Part shown: one piece after another, positions 35,801-46,369 of the stretch
Position numbering within the stretch: position 1 is the stretch's first letter
How the letters are laid out: each line of letters begins with the position of its first letter
Assembly (NCBI GenBank): GCA_947172415.1
Contig: OX359193.1
Coordinates: forward strand, 1,606,501-1,670,500
Reading direction: 5' to 3'
Length of the DNA: 64,000 nucleotides
DNA from: Chondrosia reniformis
Lineage: Eukaryota; Porifera; Demospongiae; Chondrillida; Chondrillidae
Notes under the pieces: model-generated
What the model saw: the letters and a program-made list of their open reading frames with translations, nothing else
Databases searched by the model: none
What the model was told of the DNA's origin: nothing
Translations under genes and position numbers: made by a program

Positions 35801-37783
35801 AATCAATGCATGTCTGACTTCCATATTTGGGCATAATTAAATAGTACATTAAATACTGAATTCATCCCATATGCTGGAGATCACCATTACCATGGAAACA
35901 TAAGCATATTCGTAAAGGAAAGGTAACCTGTAATGGAATACTAAATGGCCATTGGTCCAACAATCTAAATGTCATGTGTACTTTGAAGTGTCTACTTTCC
36001 TTCATTGATTGAATTCAGTATTTAATCTACTACGTATTTAATTATGCCCAAATATGGAAATCAGACGAGCATTGATTGGTCACACCCCTTTTCTGATTGA
36101 CAATGTTCTGGGGATAAGATATTAACCATTGAAGAGTATGTAAGCATGATCATAAACATTCACATAGTAAACTGCCTCACACAATACCCCTATAGAATGC
36201 ATTTGTCCTTTAATTAATCAATATGCCAAGGTTAACTAGAAGGAAAACCTTTTAGGTTAGGAAATTAACTAAATATCACTTAAGGATAATTGATTGCATG
36301 GTCAAATCCAGTTCAAACTTTTGAGGTACATGCAGTCTTCTATAACCTTAGAGCTTTCTCCATATATGAATTATCAATACACCATTTTTCTTGCATGCTA
36401 TTTTACATCTACTTAAAAGGCCTATAGGGAACTTAACCTGAGTGAGAGCTTTGCATGAGGACATCCATTCTTGTAATTCCTACACTTGAAACAATAACAC
36501 TACAATACACTGGCCCATTGGGCAGAAACTCTTGTGAAATGTTGCTTCAAGATGAAGTGAATCAAGCGTTTTAGACCTTCCAAATTTGAAATGATTACAC
36601 AATGCCAACAGATCAATTTAAAAAGAGAAAGTGCAAAGGTTAATTCCACTCACCTCCCTTGGGAACACCTTGGCTCCCAGGGGGATGAGTTTGGCAAACA
36701 GTAAGTTTACATATCAATTAAGCCCATACAGACATACCACCCTGCTTGGACATCAGTAACACCATTTTTATATAAACTATGAATTCGCTCTGCCACCCCA
36801 ATTTACTGTAAAAATTTCAACTTTTCAACCAAATAGACAGAAACTGCTAATCTACCAAATGAGAGAAGTGTAGCAATTTAAGTGTCTTGTTTTTAGTTGT
36901 TTGGTCTGATGTGATCACAAATACTTGGAATTGCAACTTTTGGGTCCAATATTCAATTGTCCTTTACAAATGTTTACATTACCAGAGCACAGAAAATGTG
37001 TTCTCATTTGTATAAATAAAGATCATCACACAATTTGAAATTGTTCCCTGAATAAACCAATTAAGTCTCATATTCTCCATATACGTATGATCAAACATAG
37101 TCGTATTACAGGCCTGTAGGCTGAGGGGGTGTTGGTGCATTGGCAACCACCCTTTGAACTGAAAAAGCAAGTTTTCAAAATTATAGTCTAAGCAGGTCAC
37201 AGCAATGCAGTGGCAAAATGCATAATTGCTATTACTATTTCCTCCATCCAAGTTGGCAATAAGTATTATTCATAGTCTAACTACATGTACGTATAATGCT
37301 TGACATACAATTGAGTGTGCCCCGGCTCAAAAATGTGTTCTGAGCTGAAATAGCTCACTGATATGAAAAGCATCCCCTTTGACCTTGTATTAATCACAAC
37401 ATATACAGAGTAATAAAATGGAGCAAATATTTAGAAATCGTTAGACCATATCAATCTTTAATGTCTAGCTCAATGTAAATGTAGCAAAATCAATCTTAAA
37501 AAAACACATTTAAATAAAAAGTACATTCTTACCCAATTCTACGGGATAATCAAAATGCTCTGCAGCCGGGTCGAGATTGACTACTCGTATTGTCCTCTTT
37601 ATAGTTTCGCAATGTTTCACTAAAGCACTACAATAAGTTGACTACAATTAAAAGAGAGAAATGAATGTAAGAAGGATTAAAATGAAAAGAGCACAGACTA
37701 TATATACAGCTACTTTATACGTACGTGTCATCAGTTACCTTTCCGGAACCTGCAGGTCCCATTACTATCTGTCCATATCTCAT
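23851..37783 (-). CDS. GPN3: GPN3, GPN-loop GTPase
   Basis: Eight exons: 37739-37783, 37533-37641, 35400-35487, 30632-30711, 30181-30421, 27000-27093, 24866-24991, 23851-23901; phases match and give 277 residues (human 284). [17 protein letters not shown] holds the P-loop, split by intron 1 after the Lys. [16 protein letters not shown], the signature Gly-Pro-Asn in LRLGPNGG (about 71-73), [11 protein letters not shown] (G3) and SKVDLL (G4) follow, and an acidic tail ([15 protein letters not shown]) ends the protein. GPN2-type and GPN1-type extensions are absent, and FDYPV/DVMED match GPN3. Family role: homo- or heterodimeric GTPases needed for assembly and nuclear import of RNA polymerase II. 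Introns 3 (30712-35399) and 5 (27094-30180) are unusually long. The exon 5 donor is GTTGTA, fixed by the conserved RYLDPD junction. Confidence 0.95.
25600..25810 (-). repeat. Dispersed repeat R1, copy C
   Basis: Reverse-oriented copy containing complements of TTCTGGGAATTCCACCC, AGAGCTTTGGATGAGGAT and TACTTTAGAGTAAAAG. In GPN3 intron 6. Confidence 0.75.
26085..26232 (+). repeat. Dispersed repeat R1, copy D (3' truncated)
   Basis: Has ATGAATAATCAATACACCAT, CATCTACTTTAGAGAAAAAG and GGCCTATAGGGAACCAAACC; similarity stops after GGGAATTCCACAT. Confidence 0.7.
26698..26900. repeat. Dispersed repeat R1, copy E (rearranged, inverted ends)
   Basis: The left end reads CATGCTACATCTCTTCTAGAG in + orientation, while the body and right end (to CTAAAGTAGATGTAGCATG) are in minus orientation, so the R1 head is present as an inverted pair. 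Two abutting copies or a rearranged one. Confidence 0.6.
28655..28820 (-). repeat. Dispersed repeat R1, copy F
   Basis: Reverse copy with AAGAAGACAAAGACTCCCAG, GTGGAGTTCCCAGAAACAGC and TCATCCAAAGCTCT blocks. In GPN3 intron 5. Confidence 0.65.
29398..29850 (+). repeat. 20-bp minisatellite, about 23 copies, GPN3 intron 5
   Basis: Unit GTGATAYGGGTACTGCTT plus GT, with 18-bp variants lacking TG (GGATATGGGTACTGCTT). A related array in opposite orientation follows at 29876-30035. Frames to 175 residues are artefacts. Confidence 0.95.
29876..30035 (-). repeat. Inverted partner of the 20-bp minisatellite, about 8 copies
   Basis: Units AGTACCCGTATCACTCAAAC and ACACAAGC variants are the reverse complement of the 29398-29850 units. 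The spacer between the arrays is only about 25 bp, so the two can fold on each other. Confidence 0.92.
30945..35270. other. Long GPN3 intron 3 interior
   Basis: Most of the 4.7-kb intron 30712-35399. AT-rich, with many TATA/TACGTA runs; I find no conserved exon, no long ORF with coding character and no tandem array. Confidence 0.5.
35786..36093. mobile_element. MITE with about 80-bp terminal inverted repeats
   Basis: The left arm 35786-35864 (GGGGTGTGACCAATCAATGC, then ATTTGGGCATAATTAAATA, ending ATACTGAATTCA) is the near-perfect complement of 36010-36093. The interior of about 145 bp has no ORF. Such long TIRs and short length indicate a non-autonomous DNA transposon. No target duplication could be assigned. 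In GPN3 intron 2. Confidence 0.85.
36370..36480 (+). repeat. Dispersed repeat R1, copy G (5' part only)
   Basis: ATGAATTATCAATACACCAT, AAAAGGCCTATAGGGAACTT and GAGAGCTTTGCATGAGGA; similarity ends before the pyrimidine tract. In GPN3 intron 2. Confidence 0.65.
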
Positions 37784-38135
37784 TTCGTCCTCTGAAAATC
37801 GCGACTTCAAATCCTAAAACACAAGCAACTAACTAAAGTCGACCATTTTATTATTACGCAACAACCTCGCACTCGATTTTTGACTACATCTGTGTGCAAG
37901 TTGTAACTAATTAATTTACCCATATTACGAATGACAATAATTTACATTATAAGAGATGATAAATGGTAAATAGGACTGCTTCAAATCTGAATACAAATTT
38001 AATGATAAGAATAGTGTGGTACGTTGGATAATCCAGTACACAAAATACAAAACACAGCAGATTAAAGTATTGGTGGTATAGCGTTGAGTGTTAAACAGGT
38101 CACTGACTATAAAAATATTACGTCTTAAAAATTCA
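37784..38135 (-). promoter_or_regulatory. Short spacer: T-box 3' flank and GPN3 promoter region
   Basis: Only 352 bp separate the T-box stop from the GPN3 start, both on the minus strand. A minus-strand AATAAA (37847-37852) could end the T-box transcript, yet it lies 64 bp from the GPN3 start codon. No TATA box is obvious. Confidence 0.35.
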
Positions 38136-41100
38136 TTACATTCTAGGCCATGCTCGAACATCTTGAGTTTGTGATGGAAATGCGATTATAGGAGTTCCAA
38201 TGGCCCCATGTTGCTGGCTTGTCGTGCTTCCCGGCACGCCTGTAGTTTGGGGTAAGACTGGAACCGCCTGGACTGGAACATACTGAGGATAACCTATAGA
38301 TCGATAAGAAGGTATGGGATTTTGTTGGGTGAAGTTCTGGGGACATTGAGCTACTGCAGCATATTGCATCTGTTGTTGCGTGGTGATGGTAGGTGAAGGC
38401 ATGGAAGTCATTGAACTAGTAATACAACTGGTGCTAGATATGCCATGATCTTGTGGAAGAGTACCCCGGAAAACACCTATGTATGAAGAAGGTGAACCAG
38501 GTACGTAGAGCTAGAAGGTCCTATAGCGGGATGCCTTATGCAGATCATGGCCTTAATACCAGTAGAATCTATTTTAAGAAATGATTGCTTGAAATGGAGA
38601 TGGGTTTTCATTTACGTACGTATGTATATTTGAAGTACGTACCATGAGGATCTTGAGTTGTGTAGTAGGCGGGTTGGTAAGCCACGCCTCCATCCTGCAA
38701 CTGGACAAACTGACCAGCACTGACTTGTGAATGATCGGCAGCAGCAGATATGTTGTAAATGCTTTCAAATGGAGGGCTAGATGTTGAGCCTGATGTTGAT
38801 CTTGAACGAAGATAGCCTCCATCCCTAGAAAATACAGCAAAAGGAAATTACTAATCAAAATCCTAAACATGCTGATGTAATAACTTCATAAGACTACTGA
38901 ACCGTTTCAAAATAAGTTGAAATTCACTCAGCCATAACACTATTTAACTAGCACTGCAATAGTAACTATACAATTTTAATAAAATTGGAACAAAACTTCA
39001 GATATAAACTGGTGACAAAGATTTCTACTTTCTAATTCATTTGAAAACTAAATCAACCACCTGTGAGTTTTAGGTAGACAGAAAATAAAAGAGCATTAAG
39101 GATGACCAATTTTATCATTCGTTTTTTAAAACAAACCAACTGTAAAATTTTATAATTAGTTGAAACTAAAGTATAACAGTGTGTCAATTACATTGACAGT
39201 GACTCAAACAAGAAGAGGTACTAATCCACCTCAATCCTCATTGACTGACAATTGTTTAGAAGATTTTGAGAAGTGTTAAATGAGATAAATATACTAGATC
39301 TAATTTTATTTGAAAAGCTAAAGCATCACATTAACAATTTAAGTATCTATGGAAGGACTGCAATGGGCAATGACAGAAATTATACAATGTCAATTCTGTG
39401 AAGCAGATAGGATTAAGAAGGGAAATTGAGATATCACTTCATTAGCACCGTGAGCTTAAAGGTGCTTACCTAAAGGAGTCACAGAAGTGCTTACCTCCTT
39501 CCTCCAGTAAGGTCTGACCCTCTGAATCCTTTGGCAAATGGATTATATTCTATCTTCAGCTGAGTTATCTAAAAATTTAAAGAAAAATTATTACTGTCAT
39601 CAAACCATTTGCTGATAATGGTTCATAACATACCACCCCCCTTGAACTATTCAGAGAAATGGATACCAGATGTGTGTACTGCTCTTGAAAGCTGATGCCC
39701 TTACCTGCTGATTCTGATAAGCAGTCACAGACATAAATTGGGTCTCAGGAAAAATGTGAGTACTGAATGTACTACCTCCCTGCTGTAGCGATATCCCCTT
39801 CTCGCTATTGGCTTTCACAACGTGAATTCTAGGCTGATATTTGTGCATAGAATTTAAGATGACCTACAAAAGAGAAAAAAATAGCAATATTGCATCTGTT
39901 TATCCTTTAAGATTCTAATGATGATTCCAGATTCTATTAGTAATGCAGCTCCTGTAAAGTGGCCAAATTTCAATTATTTGGCCAAATTATTTCCCAAATT
40001 TTAGTTTTGCTATGTCATACTGATGATCTGTAATTTACCTATTCAGTGGCACTGTATAGCCTGGTACAATCTTAACAGACCTGAATAAGAACCTTTAGAT
40101 GACCCATTTAAAAGTAGCTCAAAAAGCAGTGCATAGCATATTAAATTTATATAACAGGATTTACAGAAAAAAACATACCAACATAAATTTTAAAACATAA
40201 CACGTATTACTGCATACTATATACTTACATATCCAAGTTGGTCCATATGGTTGTTTGTTAATTTCATTTGTTTAAATGAAATTATTTGTTTCATCCATTG
40301 GGCACCAGTGGCTGGTGAATCCGGGTGAACAAATAGCCTACCAGGTAATTGCGGCTCTGCTTTACCCGTCACTACCCATTCAGAATCATGAAATTTGTAA
40401 CGGTTGTCATCTACTGGTACAACATCCATCACCATTATATAATTGGCATCTGGATCCAATCCTTTCACACTAATTTGTATCACTGGAAACATTCTTCTGC
40501 ACAAACATAGATTAAAAACAGCAAAGTGACAATAATCACCAGTTCCATAACACTTTCTAAATTTTGTTCAAAAAATTTAGCTATAATATAAACTTTTAAA
40601 GAAAAAAGAATTACCTTCCTGCCTTTGTGATAATCATTTCACTAGTAACCTTGTGGAATTTCATCCAAAGATCTCTGTGATGCAATACTACAGTGACATT
40701 GGATGAGGTGCTCTCTGCTGTCTTTTCTGTAGCAGTAGTACTGACAGCCACATTGCCTGACACTCCATCTTTTGAATTTTTCCCGCTTCCATCTAACCCA
40801 ACAAGTGGTACAAAAACTCACCATCAAATAAAACTGTTAATACTAGAGCAATTGGCATCTTAACCATACATCTAATTGGGTCAAATCTTTTAGAGAGTTA
40901 GGCCCAACACTTAAAGGTATTTCAGAGTTAACAGGTAAAGCCCAAACTACCTTCTAGATTACAACCGAAGCCAATTAACCTATCGCCCAGATCACTACTA
41001 GGGGCTGTACGGCTTAGCTGACTGTTATTGCCCTTCAAGTATGCAAATACATATTCTCTACAACAATAGGGGGATGACACATTACAACTCAGTGTTAGGT

Positions 41101-41824
41101 ATTAACGACTTAAACCTGTGATCAGTGTTAGGTATTAACGACTTAAACGTGTGATTTATTCATGAGGGGCGTATCAATTAAAGCCCCAATAAGGGATTCA
41201 CTCATATCTGAGTGATTACCACATGACAGTGCTAATAGGGGACCTGCAGAATGTGGTTACCTTGCAGGTCTTGAGAGGGTGAATGAGTGCAGTCCTTGGA
41301 CAAGTCCTTGTTCCCAAGACTGTCTTCATGGTTACCTTCTACCAAGTGTTCTAAATCCTTTACTTCTTTAGTATCTTTATGGAAGAAAGTGTGAAATATC
41401 TCACTTACACGAATCTGCTTGCTTAAAATCTAATATAGCTCTAATACTAATACATCATACATATTAATAAGTTCTAGAGTATGGTTGTGTGTGCATCAGG
41501 TCTTACGAATACGTGATTTAGGAATGATAGACTATTCAACATAATGAATCTTATTTATGGAAATAGCTAACTTGATCTATTTTTGATAACAACCTAGCTG
41601 GAGCACTACCCTGAAATCGTACAGAATATTTTTCGTGACACAATAAATCACTCCACTTACACGAACTGTAAACAAATGGGTACTTCTTAGGAATGCATCG
41701 AATGCTTTTTAAATCTAAAGTTTTATAGTGCGAAAACGACTTTCTCGCCCTTACGGTCTCCTTAAATAAGTAAGTGTTAAGCTACAAACAGACTATAACG
41801 TAGATAAAACTCACCGTTATCCAT
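38136..41824 (-). CDS. T-box transcription factor
   Basis: Eight exons: 41815-41824, 41261-41374, 40615-40792, 40229-40496, 39705-39863, 39495-39568, 38643-38824, 38136-38476; phases match, 441 residues. An acidic N terminus of about 75 residues precedes the T-box (about 78-268): [112 protein letters not shown] and [19 protein letters not shown]. These are the dimer-interface and DNA-contact signatures of the family. The C terminus is Ser/Thr/Gln/Pro-rich, as in activation domains ([20 protein letters not shown]). Subfamily is uncertain: [20 protein letters not shown] and [15 protein letters not shown] recall Tbx4/5, but [14 protein letters not shown] recalls Brachyury/Eomes; a sponge-specific class (TbxPor-like) is possible. 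Exon 1 codes only for MDN plus one base. Confidence 0.95.
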
Positions 41825-42060
41825 AGTGCTTCTTTCTAAATTGGCGATGAGGTGACGTATGGTTTATCACTTAGATAATTGCAAAGTCTATACCGGCTCA
41901 GCTCGGGGGACTTCTCGACCGAAGTGTCCGACACCTAAGAAAACTTGAAGTGCGAACGCTGTTATGTACACAGAGTAAGCTTCTTCCGGACACCGCGATT
42001 ATATAGGATATAAGAGTGTGGGAGGTTGCAATTTGAAATTAACACTATTCCATTAGTCTT
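41825..42060 (-). promoter_or_regulatory. Probable T-box promoter region
   Basis: Upstream of the start codon, richer in G+C and CpG than its flanks (CGACCGAAGTGTCCGACACC near 41910; CCGGACACCGCG near 41990). A TATATAAT-like box on the minus strand lies near 42000. Position and composition are the only evidence. Confidence 0.35.
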
Positions 42061-45000
42061 TGTTGTGGTTAAGTGAGCCAGTAATAACTTCCGGGTTTGA
42101 CCTGCTTACATGGATACAGAATGCGTATTAATTGAATTATTACACTGCCGTATCTGGTATATCTCGTATAGGCAATGAAGCCTACATCGTCACACTGTAT
42201 CTGGTATTTTACTGTATTTCTGTGCTGAAATGCGTTTCAAAGACTATGGTAGAATTCTCTCAGTATTGGGACTGTCATGTGTATAAATTTAGCTAGATGC
42301 AGTGATGCTAGAAAGCAACTACTATATTTATTTTAGGGGGCATATTAACTGCATGAAACAGGTTAAAGAAAAGAAGAAATCATTACAAACAGTAATAAAA
42401 TTAGGAATATACAGGTTGTGTGAGAATGTATTGTGTGACTTATAAATTTAAAATGCTTCCAATTTCTGCATTTTTGGCTCTCACCCTATAGATGTACATA
42501 ACCATATTGCTCTTTGCTAAATTATTTATTCATAGTGCAGACTCAGAATACTAAATTAATAGGAGTACGACAGAGAAGGGTATGAGGGCAATATGGGTAT
42601 GGTTAGTGCTTAGGTAAAAACTTGAAAAATGGCTATTACATATGCAAACTCAGAGGGGGTGCTTCAGCACCTTGAGCACCTCCTAAATCTGCTACTGAGG
42701 TGCTCAGTCACTGAGCAGGGACAACTCAACTAATACTTCCTACAATACAACTGTTTGTCACTTCTTTTATAAAAAAAACCTCCTAATAGTACATATGGGA
42801 TATAGATTGACCATGAAAGTACTGAAACTATGTATATATATATTGTTCCTATTTTGACAAGTCTACTTGAAAATAGGTATGTAAAAACAATTCCTAATAT
42901 CACATTGAAATGTGATGCAGCTGAAAAAAATGTGGTCTAATTCTAGAATATTAAATCTAAATAAAATTAGTGATGTTTTGTAAATTGGATTTCTTGTTTT
43001 TCCGAATGTTATTTCTGCTGGGTTTAAAATTAAAATAATATCCTGCTTCAAAAACAACTTCTTATGAGTTATTTTAGTTAAAAATAATCCTGCCAGTCTA
43101 GCACTAGTAAAATATGCAGGTGTTGGTATTGTAACTGTTCATCTGTTCATTATGAAACAGCATTAACTGTAAAACCCTGTTTTTAAGAACATTTTACAAA
43201 ATCCTGTTCTGCGTTTGTTGGCAGGTATGTATTTGTAGTAATAGCATGCAACAATATAGTTCAGCTGTGTCATAAATGGATATTTCATTTCATTTTGTGG
43301 ATATAGTACAGCATAGAGCAACTATGAGGGTACACAGAAAGTATGCACAGACTCAAATCGGTACTAAATCTATAAAAGAAATATAATAGCAGTAAAGACT
43401 GGCTATAGCAGAATACAGAAATTGTATACAAAGTGTCCCCACCTTTCAAATGTTAGGAAACATACTCTACTTTATAAAATGGTTCAGACATGACTTGAGC
43501 ACATTATTTAGTCTGACTTGATTCGCTTGTTCACAAGCCATATCTTGTGTGTATTTCTATTGACAAAACACATTAGTAATTATTGAACACAAAGTGATCC
43601 ACTTGCAGATAAAAGAGAGCTCTGTAAACTTACCATGCACAACTTGCTAGGGCTATGGTTCACTTAATAAGTAATTAGATACAGTGTGTATATAGATATA
43701 TATAATAAATATAACTTCAAATCAATGGAACATGGAGTTGTATCATATGTTGTCAACCCTATCTAAACGGTAATCCACATGACTAGAAAGTCTGTCAGGG
43801 GAGGGTACAGAGACCACAATGTGTCCAGCCTACTCTAAGCTAACAGGAAGTGTACATAGAGGTGACATATGGTATGCATTTCCATTACTTAACCCAATGG
43901 TGATGGAATGCAATTAAAGCCCAGTAAGTAAGATGATATAACAGCTGTAGGTACCACTGACCTTTATAATATGGAAACTCAAGTTAATACCTCTCAACTT
44001 TATATGTGTATTATATTCCTGTACAACTGAAAGGCGCCTTTATAGGTTGAAAATAAAACTACAATTGTACATTAAGTCTTCCCAAAGTGTTAAAATATAA
44101 CACAATTTTTAGTTTATCAAACCAATAGGACACATGTAACATATATATGAACATGCTCTTAAACTTTATTGCAATGTGTATGTAATAAATCATAGATTTA
44201 ACAACACAAATACAGTCAAATTGCGGAGTGCCTTGGATTATGAATATTATGAGGTTGTTAGTGGAAACTGCCTCAGACTAAGGTTAGCTATAAAAGAAGA
44301 GAATAATACAACAATAACTTCTCCATCTTCTGCTTTTGAAGAATGTGGACATTTACACCACTTTAGAACTCCCAAATTGGATGTTTATTTCAAAGCTTTA
44401 AACTGAGATGTCCAAAGTTTTACATTTAAACAGCCCATGGAGTTATGTTTAAGATTAGTGTGAAATGCAAAAGACATTACATATTGATAACAGAGCAAGG
44501 TTGTGGTAAAACTTACACTATTAAGCTAATAAACTCAATTATTTAAATTCTTTGTTTGTAGAATAGCAATAATGATTATACAAGGTTACTTTCCTTACTC
44601 TGTTTAATATGCTTCTGTCAAAAGTAGATCTACTAATACTATTCAATGGGCAGGTAATTCTGCTTAGATTGTATCAATTTATGTGGTGTACATCGACCAT
44701 AAAATGTATAATAACTTATAATTACATACATTTTACTCTCATCACACCTTACCTATACAGAGTTTAAGGAATAGGTAAGCTTAGAGCTCACAATATTGTA
44801 GAATTGAATAATTAAAAGTTGATCCAAAACAAATCCTTTTTCTATTTTAGGCATTGATTTTAACAACTACATACAAAGAGTAGATACATAAATCAGAGGC
44901 TTTCCGAGTATAATGGATTCTTTCTTTTCAAAATTCCTTACTTGATTAGTGTTGCCAAATGTCAGTTTGACAACCCAGATACATTAAAAGTTGTGAAATG

Positions 45001-46369
45001 GTAAAGGCGTCCCGTACCACTGAATGCGCTTATACACAAAACAGTGTCTCGGTTGTGCTCACATAAGATGAACAACAGTGGGATGGGAGAGAAATGAGAA
45101 TTAACAAGATACAATGTAAATATACAATCAGCTTTGCAAAACAATAAAGTCAAGCAAACATAAATTTGTACAAAAGTTTTTTTAAATTTCACACTATAAT
45201 AAGCATACAATGTACTGATAAATGTATGTGCATTTACAGTATGTACTTAACCTGTAAATATCTACTGCAGCGTAAACCTTTCTCCAATAATAAGAGAAGA
45301 TTTGTGCATGAAATAGACAGGTTTGTTAAAGGAGAAGAAAGAGATCTGGCTTCATGTCAGTACCAATACCATCCTAGACCAATTAGTTGTCAACTATATA
45401 TAATGTAGCAATATTCATAATGTAACCCTTTGGGTTGCCAAGCGATGCACAAACCATAGGTTCTCATTCTCGAAAGACAGTAAACCGCTTACCAGTGGGT
45501 GGAAAACCAGGAAAGAAATACTAAATCGTGAACCAAACCCGGCATCACTAGTTGTAGCAGCAATTGTCCTACAACTGATCAACATTTAAAAGTATATATT
45601 ATATATACTTCAATCATTGTGTCTCCAGTAATAATTGAAGCAAATCATAATTTGAAAAGGCCATGTAGTGCATGGTTAATGGTTATGTATCAGCAAGGGA
45701 GGACCTTCCCACTTACAAGAAAGCCTGCCTAGTTTATACGTATACACCCTACAAACAATCAATTGTATCTTGGTGACCATTCCTCCAGTCATCTTGGCAC
45801 AACTTGTGTTATTGCATGAACTAAGAGATGGAGATTATCTGCAATGGCTTGAGGTTATTATCAACACTTACAACCAAAACCCAACTTGGCAAAACCAAAT
45901 TGATCACAAAATCTTAAAGTGGTCTCTAGGAAATGATATATACTTGTAGCTCTTTTACCACCACCATTATCACTATACAAACCAAATGTATATGGAAAAC
46001 AAAATTCTTTTTTCCTGATAAGATAATTTAATACATTCTTCATAAGGACAAATGGCTACAAAAAGTATACAGGTAACATTCATAAAAAGTTCTAACAAAA
46101 ATATCTTATAGTTCAACAAATAAGAGGATAAAATTCCATGTGCAAGTCCTTCCATGAAACTTATTGGAATAAATGGACCTCTCCCGTTCTGCGCCTCTGT
46201 GCTGGCTGAATCTCTGTCAGCGGGAAGCGAGTGATCTTCTCTACCAAGCTAACAGGTCAACTTAATTCATTAAAATGTAAACATCTTGTGGACATCTTGT
46301 GGCTTCCATCCCACTGCATATGGGATATAGTTTAATAAATCAATTAACACCTTTTAGGATCAAGGGGTA
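42061..46369. other. Gene-poor region upstream of the T-box gene
   Basis: About 4.3 kb of AT-rich sequence with no exon I can support. A 76-residue + frame at 44176-44406 lacks splice-site context and family signal. Possible cis-regulatory DNA for the T-box gene, by position only. A tRNA-like patch on the minus strand near 46180-46255 (TTAGCTTGGTAGAG and GAGATTCAGCC) may be an old SINE. Confidence 0.4.

Noticed and set aside
36979-37251. 90-residue minus frame in GPN3 intron 2
   Set aside because: No conserved motif, flanked by confirmed GPN3 exons, composition like the intron.
44176-44406. 76-residue + frame
   Set aside because: No splice context, no family signal and AT-rich composition; within chance expectation.
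46160-46255. Minus frame VEKITRFPLTEIQPAQRRR
   Set aside because: Lies beyond the stop of the putative gene and has tRNA-like boxes; more likely an old SINE than an exon.
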